Source of the DNA: Halospeciosus flavus
GTDB taxonomy: Archaea; Halobacteriota; Halobacteria; Halobacteriales; Halobacteriaceae
Length of the DNA stretch: 64,000 bases
Assembly (NCBI RefSeq): GCF_029814175.1
Contig: NZ_CP122312.1
Coordinates: 1,426,001 to 1,490,000, forward strand
Direction: 5' to 3'
The translations under genes and the position numbers were made by a program. Numbering within the stretch: the first letter of the stretch is position 1; every line of letters begins with the position of its first letter. Under the pieces are notes generated by a model. That model made no database searches. It was not told the origin of the DNA and saw only the letters and a list, made by a program, of their open reading frames with translations. This document shows, piece by piece, positions 1 through 9,402 of this stretch.

Positions 1-1515
1 GGGACGCTCGCGTTCGCGTGGGGCGGACTCGCCGCGTTGCTCATCCGCCTCGAACTCATCTCGCCGTCGATGGACGTCCTGAGTTCCATCGGCGGGGCGA
101 CGTTCTACAACGCGCTGATGACGACCCACGGCATCACGATGCTGTTCCTGTTCGCCGCGCCGATGATCGCGGCGTTCGCGAACTTCGCGGTGCCGCTGCT
201 CATCGACGCCGACGACATGGCGTTCCCGCGGATCAACGCTATCGCGTTCTGGATCCTCCCGTTCGCGACGGTGCTCATCTGGGCGGGCTTCTTCACGAAG
301 CCCTTCCTCGAGGGCGTCGGTCCCGCCGCCATCTCGTGGACGATGTACACGCCGCTCTCGGTCGTCGCCGAGAACCCGGGCGTCGACGTCTTCCTGCTCG
401 GCTTCCACCTCTCGGGTATCTCGACGACGATGGCCGGTATCAACTTCATCGCGACCATCGTCGCCGAGCGCGGTGACGACGTGTCGTGGGCGAACCTCGA
501 CATCTTCTCGTGGACCATCCTCACGCAGGGTGCGCTCATCCTGTTCGCGTTCCCGCTGCTCGGTGCGGCAGTCATCATGCTGTTGCTCGACCGGAACTTC
601 GGAACGGTGTTCTTCGCGCCCGAGGGCGGCGGCGCGATGCTCTGGCAACACCTCTTCTGGTTCTTCGGCCACCCCGAGGTGTACATCCTCGTCCTCCCGC
701 CGATGGGACTGGTGAGCCTCATCCTGCCGAAGTTCGCGGGCCGCAAGCTCTTCGGCTTCAAGTTCATCGTCTACTCGACGCTCGCCATCGGTGTGCTCTC
801 CTTCGGCGTCTGGGCACACCACATGTTCACCACGGGTCTCGACCCGCGGCTCCGTGGCTCCTTCATGGCGGTCTCGTTGGCTATCGCCATCCCGAGCGCG
901 GTCAAGGTGTTCAACTGGATCACCACGATGTGGAACGGGAAATTGCGTATGACCGCGCCGATGCTGTTCATGATCGGTTTCGTCCAGAACTTCATCCTCG
1001 GCGGCGTCACCGGTGTCTTCCTCGCGGCGGTCCCCTTCGACCTCGTGATGCAGGACACCTACTACGTCGTCGGTCACTTCCACTTCATCGTCTACGGCGC
1101 CATCGGGTTCGCGCTGTTCGGTGCGTCGTACTACTTCTTCCCGATGATGACCGGCCGGATGTACCAGAAGCGCTTCGCGCACTGGCACTTCTGGACGGCG
1201 CTCTTCGGGTCGAACATCACGTTCATCGCGATGCTCATCCTCGGCTACGGCGGGATGCCGCGGCGCTACGCCACGTACCTCCCGCGGTTCACCGACTGGC
1301 ACGTCGTCGCCACGATCGGTGCGCTCCTCATCACCATCAGCACCATCTTCTGGGTCTGGAACATGGTCCAGTCGTGGCGTGAGGGGCCCCGCGTCGAGGA
1401 CGGCGACCCGTGGAACCTCAAGGAAGTCGGTCAGTTCACCTACGACTGGCAGTGGTTCGAACAGAAACAGCAGACGATGCTCGCCGACGGCGGCGAGGAC
1501 CAGGACGACGACTGA
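1..1515 (+). CDS. coxA: Cytochrome c oxidase subunit I, 5' truncated by the window edge
   Basis: This is the catalytic subunit of a haem-copper terminal oxidase, which reduces O2 to water at the cell membrane and pumps protons. The frame is open from base 1, so the N-terminus lies outside the window. Counting from the first codon in the window, a haem-ligand His is at 43, the CuB motif HPEVY starts at 224, the copper-binding His pair is at 273-274, and the GHFHF pair that ligates the high-spin haem and CuB is at 359 and 361. The Glu in HPEVY is typical of A1-type oxidases. About twelve hydrophobic segments end in an acidic, Asp-rich tail (QDDD), usual for a halophile. Two small membrane-protein genes follow. 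Family assignment is certain; the electron donor (probably halocyanin rather than cytochrome c) is inference. Confidence 0.97.
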   Translation, partial: GTLAFAWGGLAALLIRLELISPSMDVLSSIGGATFYNALMTTHGITMLFLFAAPMIAAFANFAVPLLIDADDMAFPRINAIAFWILPFATVLIWAGFFTKPFLEGVGPAAISWTMYTPLSVVAENPGVDVFLLGFHLSGISTTMAGINFIATIVAERGDDVSWANLDIFSWTILTQGALILFAFPLLGAAVIMLLLDRNFGTVFFAPEGGGAMLWQHLFWFFGHPEVYILVLPPMGLVSLILPKFAGRKLFGFKFIVYSTLAIGVLSFGVWAHHMFTTGLDPRLRGSFMAVSLAIAIPSAVKVFNWITTMWNGKLRMTAPMLFMIGFVQNFILGGVTGVFLAAVPFDLVMQDTYYVVGHFHFIVYGAIGFALFGASYYFFPMMTGRMYQKRFAHWHFWTALFGSNITFIAMLILGYGGMPRRYATYLPRFTDWHVVATIGALLITISTIFWVWNMVQSWREGPRVEDGDPWNLKEVGQFTYDWQWFEQKQQTMLADGGEDQDDD

Positions 1516-1565
1516 GTCGGCGGTCTACTCCGTCCCTGCCGTTTTCGACCTTCCTTCTTCGCGCG

Positions 1566-1652
1566 TTACGTCAGTACCAGGACGAACGCCGACGTGAACA
1601 TGAGCGCTGCGACGGCCGCGAGCGTCAGGAACAGGATTTCCTTCTCTTCCAT
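1566..1652 (-). CDS. 28-residue single-span membrane peptide at the oxidase locus
   Basis: A very short open frame starts ATG and reads MEEKEILFLT then a hydrophobic stretch ending FVLVLT before TAA. It is a charged N-terminus followed by one membrane helix of about 20 residues, the form of accessory micro-subunits of respiratory complexes. An AT-rich element (TTAGCCTTTT on the minus strand, about 1677-1686) lies about 28 bases before the ATG, as expected for a leaderless archaeal transcript. It faces away from the gene at 1711 and converges on coxA. Function is unknown; association with the oxidase is inferred from position only. Confidence 0.6.
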   Translation of the reverse strand: MEEKEILFLTLAAVAALMFTSAFVLVLT

Positions 1653-1710
1653 ACGTGTACGTCGGGACGACAGCGCAAAAGGCTAATCCATCCGACCCCA
1701 ACCGCCGAAC

Positions 1711-2004
1711 GTGCAAACCGAGTGGACCCCGGTCGGCGGTCGTCGCGTCGTCCTCTACATGTACGCCGCCTCAGTCCTGGTCGCCGGCGGCTTCGGCTAC
1801 ATCCTCGGCGCGACCGTCTTCGAGAACGCGGTCGAGAAGGGCGTCGTCGCCACGCTCGGCCCGGTGACGTTCCCACTCACCCCGATCAACCTCGCGCTCT
1901 ACGGCGTCGTGTCCGTCGGTGCGATTCTCGGCGTTCTCCTCGGTGTCGTCGCCTGGGTCGCCAAACAGGACGACGCCACGCCCCGGGATCGAAATCCACA
2001 GTGA
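1711..2004 (+). CDS. Small haloarchaeal membrane protein beside coxA
   Basis: A 97-residue protein read from a GTG start. It has two hydrophobic segments (about residues 13-35 and 56-83) joined by a short loop, and a charged C-terminus. I recognise the type as a conserved small membrane protein of haloarchaeal oxidase neighbourhoods but cannot assign a function. The AT-rich stretch near 1677-1688 lies about 26 bases upstream of the GTG, which supports a leaderless start and implies a promoter region shared back to back with the 28-residue gene. It could be an oxidase assembly or stabilising factor; that is inference. Confidence 0.75.
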   Translation: MQTEWTPVGGRRVVLYMYAASVLVAGGFGYILGATVFENAVEKGVVATLGPVTFPLTPINLALYGVVSVGAILGVLLGVVAWVAKQDDATPRDRNPQ

Positions 2005-2060
2005 CGACCCAGCGCGAACTGGGGAGAGGTTATTAGTCACCCCCCGCCGAACGACCGGAC

Positions 2061-2819
2061 ATGGACGTCCGCAAGGCCGTCGCCGAAGACGCCGACGACA
2101 TCCGTCGTGTCGCCGAAGCGTCGCTCTCCGAATCGTACGCCGAACTCGGCGAGTCGATGGTCGAGAGCGCCGTCGAGAAGTGGTACGACCCGGACACGGT
2201 CGACAGCCACCTCGCCGACGACGACTACTACTACCGCGTCGCCGTCGTCGAAGACGAGGTCGTCGCCTTCGTCGAGTACGAGGCGCCACACGAACACGAC
2301 ACCGTCGGTGAGATCTACTGGCTCCACGTCCACCCCGACCACCGCGGTGAAGGGTACGGCGCGCGCCTCCTCGAAGAGGCCGAAGTCGAGTTGATGGACA
2401 CCGGCGTCACCCGCATCCGCGCCCGCGTCCTCGCGACCAACGAGTCGGGCAACGAGTTCTACGCCGAACACGGCTACCAGTTCCTCGACGACGTGTCCGT
2501 CGAGATTGGCGACGAGACGTACGTCGAGAACACCTACCTCAAACTCACCGGCGAGGACACCCCCGAACCGCTCGTCGAAGAGCGCGTCACCCCCGACGGC
2601 GAGACGGTGTACGTCTCCTTCGACGAGCGCGACCACGGGTCGAAGGCACCCTTCTACGCGGTGTACCGGAGCCCCGAACTCGAAGACGAGGAGCGCTACG
2701 GGCTGTTCTGCGGGAACTGCGACTCCTTCGACACGGCGATGGACTCGATGGGCCGCATCGAGTGCAACGAGTGTGGGAACCGCCGGAAGCCGTCGCGCTG
2801 GGACGCGGCCTACCTCTGA
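2061..2819 (+). CDS. GNAT-family N-acetyltransferase with C-terminal zinc-binding domain
   Basis: A 252-residue protein in two parts. Residues 1-155 form a GNAT acetyltransferase fold, with the acetyl-CoA pyrophosphate-binding motif visible as HPDHRGEGYGARLL near residues 92-105 and the later N-E-Y-A-E-H-GY motif near 135-145. The last 85 residues are a separate domain with two Cys pairs (CGNC and CNEC) spaced like a zinc ribbon; I recall this domain as DUF5816 in haloarchaea, unverified. The substrate is unknown. A TATA-like GGTTATTAG lies at 2027-2035, about 30 bases before the ATG. It converges on the acyl-CoA synthetase gene across a 109-base gap. Confidence 0.88.
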   Translation: MDVRKAVAEDADDIRRVAEASLSESYAELGESMVESAVEKWYDPDTVDSHLADDDYYYRVAVVEDEVVAFVEYEAPHEHDTVGEIYWLHVHPDHRGEGYGARLLEEAEVELMDTGVTRIRARVLATNESGNEFYAEHGYQFLDDVSVEIGDETYVENTYLKLTGEDTPEPLVEERVTPDGETVYVSFDERDHGSKAPFYAVYRSPELEDEERYGLFCGNCDSFDTAMDSMGRIECNECGNRRKPSRWDAAYL

Positions 2820-2866
2820 GGACGCGACGGCCGGCCACCACCAGCGGGCTTCGAGTCACGACGAGT

Positions 2867-2904
2867 CGGTCGAACAGTTGCGAGACCGTCCGATCGTTCG
2901 ACCG
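2867..2904. repeat. Inverted repeat between convergent genes
   Basis: A perfect 9-base inverted repeat, CGGTCGAAC and GTTCGACCG, is separated by 20 bases. It lies in the gap between the 3' ends of the GNAT gene and the acyl-CoA synthetase gene. It could fold as a hairpin in either transcript. No T-rich tract follows, so a terminator role is unproven. Confidence 0.4.
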
Positions 2905-2928
2905 GTTTCGGGTGCGGTCGTCGCGCCC

Positions 2929-4536
2929 TCAGCCCTGCCCGACCATCGAGTCCTCGTCGTCCCACTCCCGTTCGCGGAGTTCGTACTTCTGGACCTTGCC
3001 CGTCGCCGTGGTCGGGAGTTGTCTCACGAACTCGATCCGACGGACGACCTTGTAGCCCGCGAGGTTCTCGCGGGTGAACTCCACGAGGTCTTCTTCGGTG
3101 ACGCCCGGCGCGTTCGGGTCGCCGGAGTTCGGCACCACGAACGCCTTGGGCGTCTCGCCCCACTGCTCGCTCGGCGCGGGGACGACCGCGACGTCGCTCA
3201 CTTCCGGGTGTTCGAAGAGGGTGTCCTCCAACTCGATGGACGAGATGTTCTCGCCGCCGGAGATGATGATGTCCTTCTTGCGGTCCTGGATGGAGATGAA
3301 GCCGTTCTCGTCGACCACCGCGAGGTCGCCCGTGTGGTAGTACCCCTCGATACGGTCGTTGAACGCCTCTTCGGTCGCCTCGGGCTTTTGCCAGTATCCC
3401 TCCATCACCTGGTTGCCCGCGACGACGATCTCGCCGATCGTCGAGTCGTCCCACGGCACGTCCTCACCGTCCTCGTCGACGACGCGGACCTCCGTCCCGA
3501 GGAATCCGATGCCCTGGCGTTTCTTCAGTGAGTACCGATTCTCCTCGTCGAGGTGGCGGCCGACCTCGGAGGTCGTGATGAGCGGACCGGTCTCCGTCGC
3601 GCCGTAGACGTGAGCGAGGTCCCAGCCGAACTCTTCTTCGACAGTCCGGATCGTCGCCTCGGGCGGCGCGCTGCCCGCCGTGGCCACGCGGACGTCGGCG
3701 TCGCCGGTCGTCCCGACATCGTTGTCGGCGTAGTAGTCCTGGAGCATGTTCAGGACCGTCGGCGCGGCACAGAGGTAGGAGACGTCCTCCGCACGGACGG
3801 TGTCGAAGATCCACTCGGCGTCGACCCCGCGCGTGCAGACGTGCGTCGCCCCGACGCCCGTGACCGCGTAGATGTGTCCCCACCCGTTGACGTGGAACAT
3901 CGGGAGCGTCCAGAGGTAGGTGTCGGTGTCCCGGATGTCCTGGTGGTAGGAGACGAGGTACGCGTGGAGCGTCTCGTTGCGGTGGGTCCGGCAGACGCCC
4001 TTCGGGTCGCCGGTCGTCCCAGAGGTGTAGTTGATGGTGACGACATCGTCCTCGTCCATCGCTGGGCGGTCGTAGTCGGCCCCGGCGTCGGCGAGGACGT
4101 CGTCGAACTCCTCCCACGACCCTTCGACCGCGTCCGCGTCGTTCGTGACGAAGGTCTCGGTCGGGACGTCCTCGCGCACGGCCTCGATCCTGTCCGCGTA
4201 CTCCCTGTCCGCGTAGATCGCCGTCACGCCCGCGTCGTTCAGGATGTACTCGAAGTCCTCGGGGGTCAGGCGGTAGTTCAGCGGCGTGTGGATCGCACCG
4301 GCCTGCATCGACCCGTAGGCCGCTTCGAGGTGGTAGTGCGTGTTCGGGTCGAGGACGGCCACGCGGTCGCCCTTCTCGACGCCGCGTGCCTGGAGTGCGG
4401 CGGCGAAGCGGTCGGCACGCTCGCCGAGTTCGTCGTACGTGTACCGTTCGCCGGTCGTCGCCACCACGGCGGTCTCGTCGCCGTAGTACTTGCGCGCCCG
4501 GTCGAGGAAGTCCGTGACGAGGAGTGGTCGCTCCAT
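2929..4536 (-). CDS. Acyl-CoA synthetase (AMP-forming fatty-acid CoA ligase)
   Basis: A 535-residue ANL-superfamily enzyme that activates a carboxylic acid to an acyl-adenylate and then a CoA thioester. The ATP-binding P-loop YTSGTTGDPKGV is near residue 170, the adenylate motif YGATETGP near 315, and the hinge region HTGDLAVVDENGFISIQDRKK near 400. A C-terminal TATGKVQKYELR carries the catalytic Lys. Length and motif pattern fit the medium/long-chain ligases (AlkK/FadD-like) rather than acetyl-CoA synthetase. The next gene upstream on the same strand is acs, 117 bases away, so a separate promoter is likely. The chain length of the substrate cannot be read from sequence. Confidence 0.93.
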   Translation of the reverse strand: MERPLLVTDFLDRARKYYGDETAVVATTGERYTYDELGERADRFAAALQARGVEKGDRVAVLDPNTHYHLEAAYGSMQAGAIHTPLNYRLTPEDFEYILNDAGVTAIYADREYADRIEAVREDVPTETFVTNDADAVEGSWEEFDDVLADAGADYDRPAMDEDDVVTINYTSGTTGDPKGVCRTHRNETLHAYLVSYHQDIRDTDTYLWTLPMFHVNGWGHIYAVTGVGATHVCTRGVDAEWIFDTVRAEDVSYLCAAPTVLNMLQDYYADNDVGTTGDADVRVATAGSAPPEATIRTVEEEFGWDLAHVYGATETGPLITTSEVGRHLDEENRYSLKKRQGIGFLGTEVRVVDEDGEDVPWDDSTIGEIVVAGNQVMEGYWQKPEATEEAFNDRIEGYYHTGDLAVVDENGFISIQDRKKDIIISGGENISSIELEDTLFEHPEVSDVAVVPAPSEQWGETPKAFVVPNSGDPNAPGVTEEDLVEFTRENLAGYKVVRRIEFVRQLPTTATGKVQKYELREREWDDEDSMVGQG

Positions 4537-4653
4537 CTGTAATCGTAGAATAATGGACGATGATGATATTCTTTCCGCTCCATCGAACCACGGTGGCGGA
4601 CGGTCCAGTCGAGAAGAGAGATGTAGTCGGTGCTGGCGTTAGTGCTCGGCCAG

Positions 4654-6648
4654 TCAGTCCTGTACTTTCGTGCGGATCTCTTCGACGACGTCGGGGTTGC
4701 GGAGGGTGGAGGTGTCGCCGAGTTCGGCCTCGTTGGCGATGTCTTCGAGGAGGCGGCGCATGATCTTGCCAGAACGCGTCTTGGGCAGTTCGGGCGTGAA
4801 GACGATCTCCTCGGGCCGTGCGATGGGGCCGATGGCGTCTTCGATACTCTCCGTGATGCGCTGGCGGAGGGCGTCGTCGCCCTCGTAGCCGTCCTCGGTG
4901 ATGACGTAGGTGTAGACCGCCTCGCCTTTGAGTTCGTGTTCGCCGCCGACGACCGCGGCCTCCGCGACGCCCTCGACGCCGACGATGGCGCTCTCGATCT
5001 CCATGGTGCCGAGGCGGTGGCCGGAGACGTTGAGGACGTCGTCGACGCGGCCGAGGACGGTGATGTAGCCGTCCTCGTCGATTTTCGCGCCGTCCTCGGG
5101 GAAGTAGACCCAGTCCTCGGGGTCGTCCGAGTCCGTATCGGAGTACTCCTCCCAGTACTCCTCGATGTAGCGCTCGTCGTTCTGGTAGAGCGTCCGGAGC
5201 ATCCCGGGCCAGGGCTTCTGGACGGTGAGGTAGCCGGCACGGCCGGGTTCGACCTGGTCGCCGTTCGTGTCGACGATTTCGACGTCGAGACCGGGGAGCG
5301 GCGGTCCCGCACTCCCGGGCTTCATGTTCTTCACGCCCGGTAGCGTCGTGACCATCATGCCGCCGGTCTCGGTCTGCCACCACGTGTCGACGATGGGGCA
5401 CTCTTCCCCGCCGATGTACTTGTAGTACCACTTCCACGCGCGGGGGTTGATGGGTTCGCCGACGGTCCCGAGGAGGCGAAGACTCGACAGGTCGTGGGCG
5501 TCGGGGTACTCCGAACCCCACTTCATGAACGCCCGAATCGCCGTCGGCGCCGTGTACAACTGGGTGACTTCGAGGTCTTCGACGATCTCCCAGAGGCGGT
5601 CGCGCTCGGGGTGGTCGGGCGTCCCCTCGTACATGGTGGTCGTGGTGCCGAGTGCGAGCGGCCCGTAGACGATGTAGGAGTGACCGGTGATCCAGCCGAT
5701 GTCCGCGGTGCAGAAGTAGGTATCCTCGGGTTTGATGTCGAGGACGGCCTGGGAGGTCCAGGCGGCCCAGGAGAGGTACCCCCCGGTGGTGTGTTTCACC
5801 CCTTTCGGTTGACCGGTGGTGCCCGAAGTGTACATGAGGAAGAGCATGTCCTCGGCGTCGCGGTCGACGGGTTCGACGGTGGCACCGGCGTGCTCGGTGA
5901 CGAGTTCCTCGTAGTCGTGCTGGTTCGGAGCCAGGGAGTGTTCGAGTTCGTCGCCGAGGCGGTCGACCACCACGGACTCGACGTCGTGCTCGACGCTCTC
6001 GAGACCCTCGTTGGCCTTGTCGAGGTGGTCGAGAGCGTCGCCGCGGCGGTAGTAGCCGTCGCAGGTGACGAGGTACTCCGAATCGGCGGAGTTCATGCGG
6101 GTCGCGAGGGCGTCGGCGGAGAAGCCCGCGAAGACGACGGAGTGGGGTGCGCCGATGCGGGCGCACGCGAGCATGGCGATGGGGAGTTCGGGAATCATCG
6201 GCATGTACATCGTGACGACGTCGTCTTCCTCGACGCCGATGTCGCGGAGTGCGGCCGCGAACTCGTTGACCTCGCGGTGGAGTTCCTCGTAGGTGTAGGT
6301 ACGATTCGCCTCGTCGGTCGGTTCGCCGACCCACTCGACGGCGGCCTCGTCGCCGCGCTCTTCGAGGTGGCGGTCCAGACAGTTCGTCGACGCATTCAGC
6401 GACCCGCCCGTGAACCACTCGTAGAACGGCGGGTTCGAGTCGTCCAACACTTGGTCGTAGTCGTCCTCCCAGTCGAGCAGTTCCGCGGCCGCCCGCCAAC
6501 AGTTCGGCCACGTCTCATCGAACTCCTCGTAAATCTCCGGGTCCGAGACGTTCGCCTGCTCGACGAACGATTCCGGCGGCTCGAACTCCGCCTGCTCTTC
6601 GAGTCGCGCCTCCAACTCTACGTCTTCGGCACCGGCTTCGTCACTCAT
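4654..6648 (-). CDS. acs: Acetyl-CoA synthetase
   Basis: A 664-residue AMP-forming acetate-CoA ligase, the usual length of the family. It shows the N-terminal acetyl-CoA synthetase domain, the P-loop YTSGTTGQPKGV (about residue 271), DTWWQTETGG (about 418), and the C-terminal PKTRSGKIMRR motif whose Lys is the regulatory and catalytic residue of Acs enzymes. It feeds acetate into acetyl-CoA in the cytoplasm. The ATG is preceded by a TATA-like CCTTATCA (minus strand, 6678-6685) flanked by two dyads, described separately, so expression is probably controlled. Neighbouring acyl-CoA ligase and methylmalonyl-CoA mutase genes suggest a short-chain acid metabolism block. Confidence 0.96.
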   Translation of the reverse strand: MSDEAGAEDVELEARLEEQAEFEPPESFVEQANVSDPEIYEEFDETWPNCWRAAAELLDWEDDYDQVLDDSNPPFYEWFTGGSLNASTNCLDRHLEERGDEAAVEWVGEPTDEANRTYTYEELHREVNEFAAALRDIGVEEDDVVTMYMPMIPELPIAMLACARIGAPHSVVFAGFSADALATRMNSADSEYLVTCDGYYRRGDALDHLDKANEGLESVEHDVESVVVDRLGDELEHSLAPNQHDYEELVTEHAGATVEPVDRDAEDMLFLMYTSGTTGQPKGVKHTTGGYLSWAAWTSQAVLDIKPEDTYFCTADIGWITGHSYIVYGPLALGTTTTMYEGTPDHPERDRLWEIVEDLEVTQLYTAPTAIRAFMKWGSEYPDAHDLSSLRLLGTVGEPINPRAWKWYYKYIGGEECPIVDTWWQTETGGMMVTTLPGVKNMKPGSAGPPLPGLDVEIVDTNGDQVEPGRAGYLTVQKPWPGMLRTLYQNDERYIEEYWEEYSDTDSDDPEDWVYFPEDGAKIDEDGYITVLGRVDDVLNVSGHRLGTMEIESAIVGVEGVAEAAVVGGEHELKGEAVYTYVITEDGYEGDDALRQRITESIEDAIGPIARPEEIVFTPELPKTRSGKIMRRLLEDIANEAELGDTSTLRNPDVVEEIRTKVQD

Positions 6649-6658
6649 GATTCACCGT

Positions 6659-6695
6659 GATAGTGGGAGACTATCTTGATAAGGATTACCCTATC
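6659..6695. promoter_or_regulatory. Tandem GATA-type dyads at the acs promoter
   Basis: Two dyads lie 11 to 47 bases upstream of the acs ATG. The first is perfect: GATAGT, five bases, ACTATC (6659-6675). The second is imperfect: GATAAGG and CCTATC (6678-6695), and covers the likely TATA box. The arrangement over the promoter core is what an operator would look like. No known regulator can be named from sequence. Confidence 0.5.
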
Positions 6696-6747
6696 AGGGC
6701 GCGAAAACCGTGCGAAGGCGTCGACTTGTCGAGACGAAAACGAGTCG

Positions 6748-8451
<1,704 letters not shown>

Positions 8452-8553
8452 GTGTCGTAAGTTTTGCCGGGAGAATGATTAAGGTTCCGTGCGGGTGGAC
8501 GCCGGACGGCTCTCTCACTACGGACGACTCAGAACGGACGTCCGAACGGTCTC

Positions 8554-9357
8554 TTACTGGAGTCGTTCGGTCGTCTCGACCAGCGGGTGGCGAGCGTAGT
8601 CGACGACGGAGATGTCGTCGACGGTGTCGAGTCCTTCCTTCTTGGCGGTCCGAGCCATCCCGAGGTCGACGCGCTTGTCGAGGACGATGACGTAGGCGTC
8701 CATCGTCTCGACACCTCCCTTGCGGGCGGCCATCACGCGGTGGTGGCCGTCGGCGAGGAGGAGGGAGCCACCGTTGTCGATGACGACCAGCGGTTCGGTC
8801 AGCCCGCGTTCGAGTTCGTACTGGCGGCCCTCCAGTTCGTCGGCGTACACCTTCGACTGGGTCGGGACGAGGTCGTCGATGTCGACCTCGCGGCGCTCCT
8901 CGCCGGCTTCGACGTCGTGGATCGACTCCAGCGTCCGGAGGAGTTTGCCCACCTTCTCGGGCGTCGCGCGCTCGATCTGCGAGCGGATGACGTCGGCGTT
9001 CGAGATGATGCCGACGAGGTTGCCCGCGTCGTCGACGACCGGGAGTTTCTGGATCCCCGAGCGGAGGATGACGCGGGCGGCGTCGGTCACGTCCATGTCG
9101 GGGTGTGCGACGATGAGTTCGTCGCTCATCACCGTGAATATCGGGTCGCCGTCGGACGCGAGCAGGAGGTCGCGGGCGCTGACGAACCCTTCGACCCGTC
9201 GGCCGTCCGTCACCGGGAACCCGTTGTGGCCGTCGCTCTCGACGATCCGCTTCGATACCTCGGTGACGGTGTCGTCCGGCGAGACGGTCGAGACGTCCCG
9301 CGTCATGTAGTCTTTCACCTTGGGCTTTCCCTGCCCGTTGTCGAACGCCTCGTCCAT
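8554..9357 (-). CDS. CBS-domain protein with ParB/Srx-fold C-terminal domain
   Basis: A 267-residue fusion. Residues 15-130 form a CBS pair (VKDYMTRDVSTVSPDDTV, then a second copy with GNLVGIISNADV), a module that usually binds adenine nucleotides. Residues about 155-267 form a ParB/Srx-like domain with the signature LADGHHRVMA, DGHHR being residues 203-207. Such domains occur in ParB proteins but also in archaeal free-serine kinases of the SerK type, so automated labels of chromosome partition may mislead. There is no HTH for DNA binding. It is followed on the same strand by nothing close; the DHH gene lies 45 bases upstream. Role unknown, small-molecule kinase or nucleotide-sensing enzyme favoured. 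Confidence 0.85.
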   Translation of the reverse strand: MDEAFDNGQGKPKVKDYMTRDVSTVSPDDTVTEVSKRIVESDGHNGFPVTDGRRVEGFVSARDLLLASDGDPIFTVMSDELIVAHPDMDVTDAARVILRSGIQKLPVVDDAGNLVGIISNADVIRSQIERATPEKVGKLLRTLESIHDVEAGEERREVDIDDLVPTQSKVYADELEGRQYELERGLTEPLVVIDNGGSLLLADGHHRVMAARKGGVETMDAYVIVLDKRVDLGMARTAKKEGLDTVDDISVVDYARHPLVETTERLQ

Positions 9358-9402
9358 CGGTCGTCTCTACGTACGTCGGTCGAGGTGAAAAGCACTCCGT
9401 CG

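Noticed and set aside
3464-6511. A 1015-codon open frame on the minus strand
   Set aside because: It is a shifted frame across the acyl-CoA synthetase and acs genes; the translation is Arg/Pro/His-rich low-complexity, an effect of GC-rich third positions.
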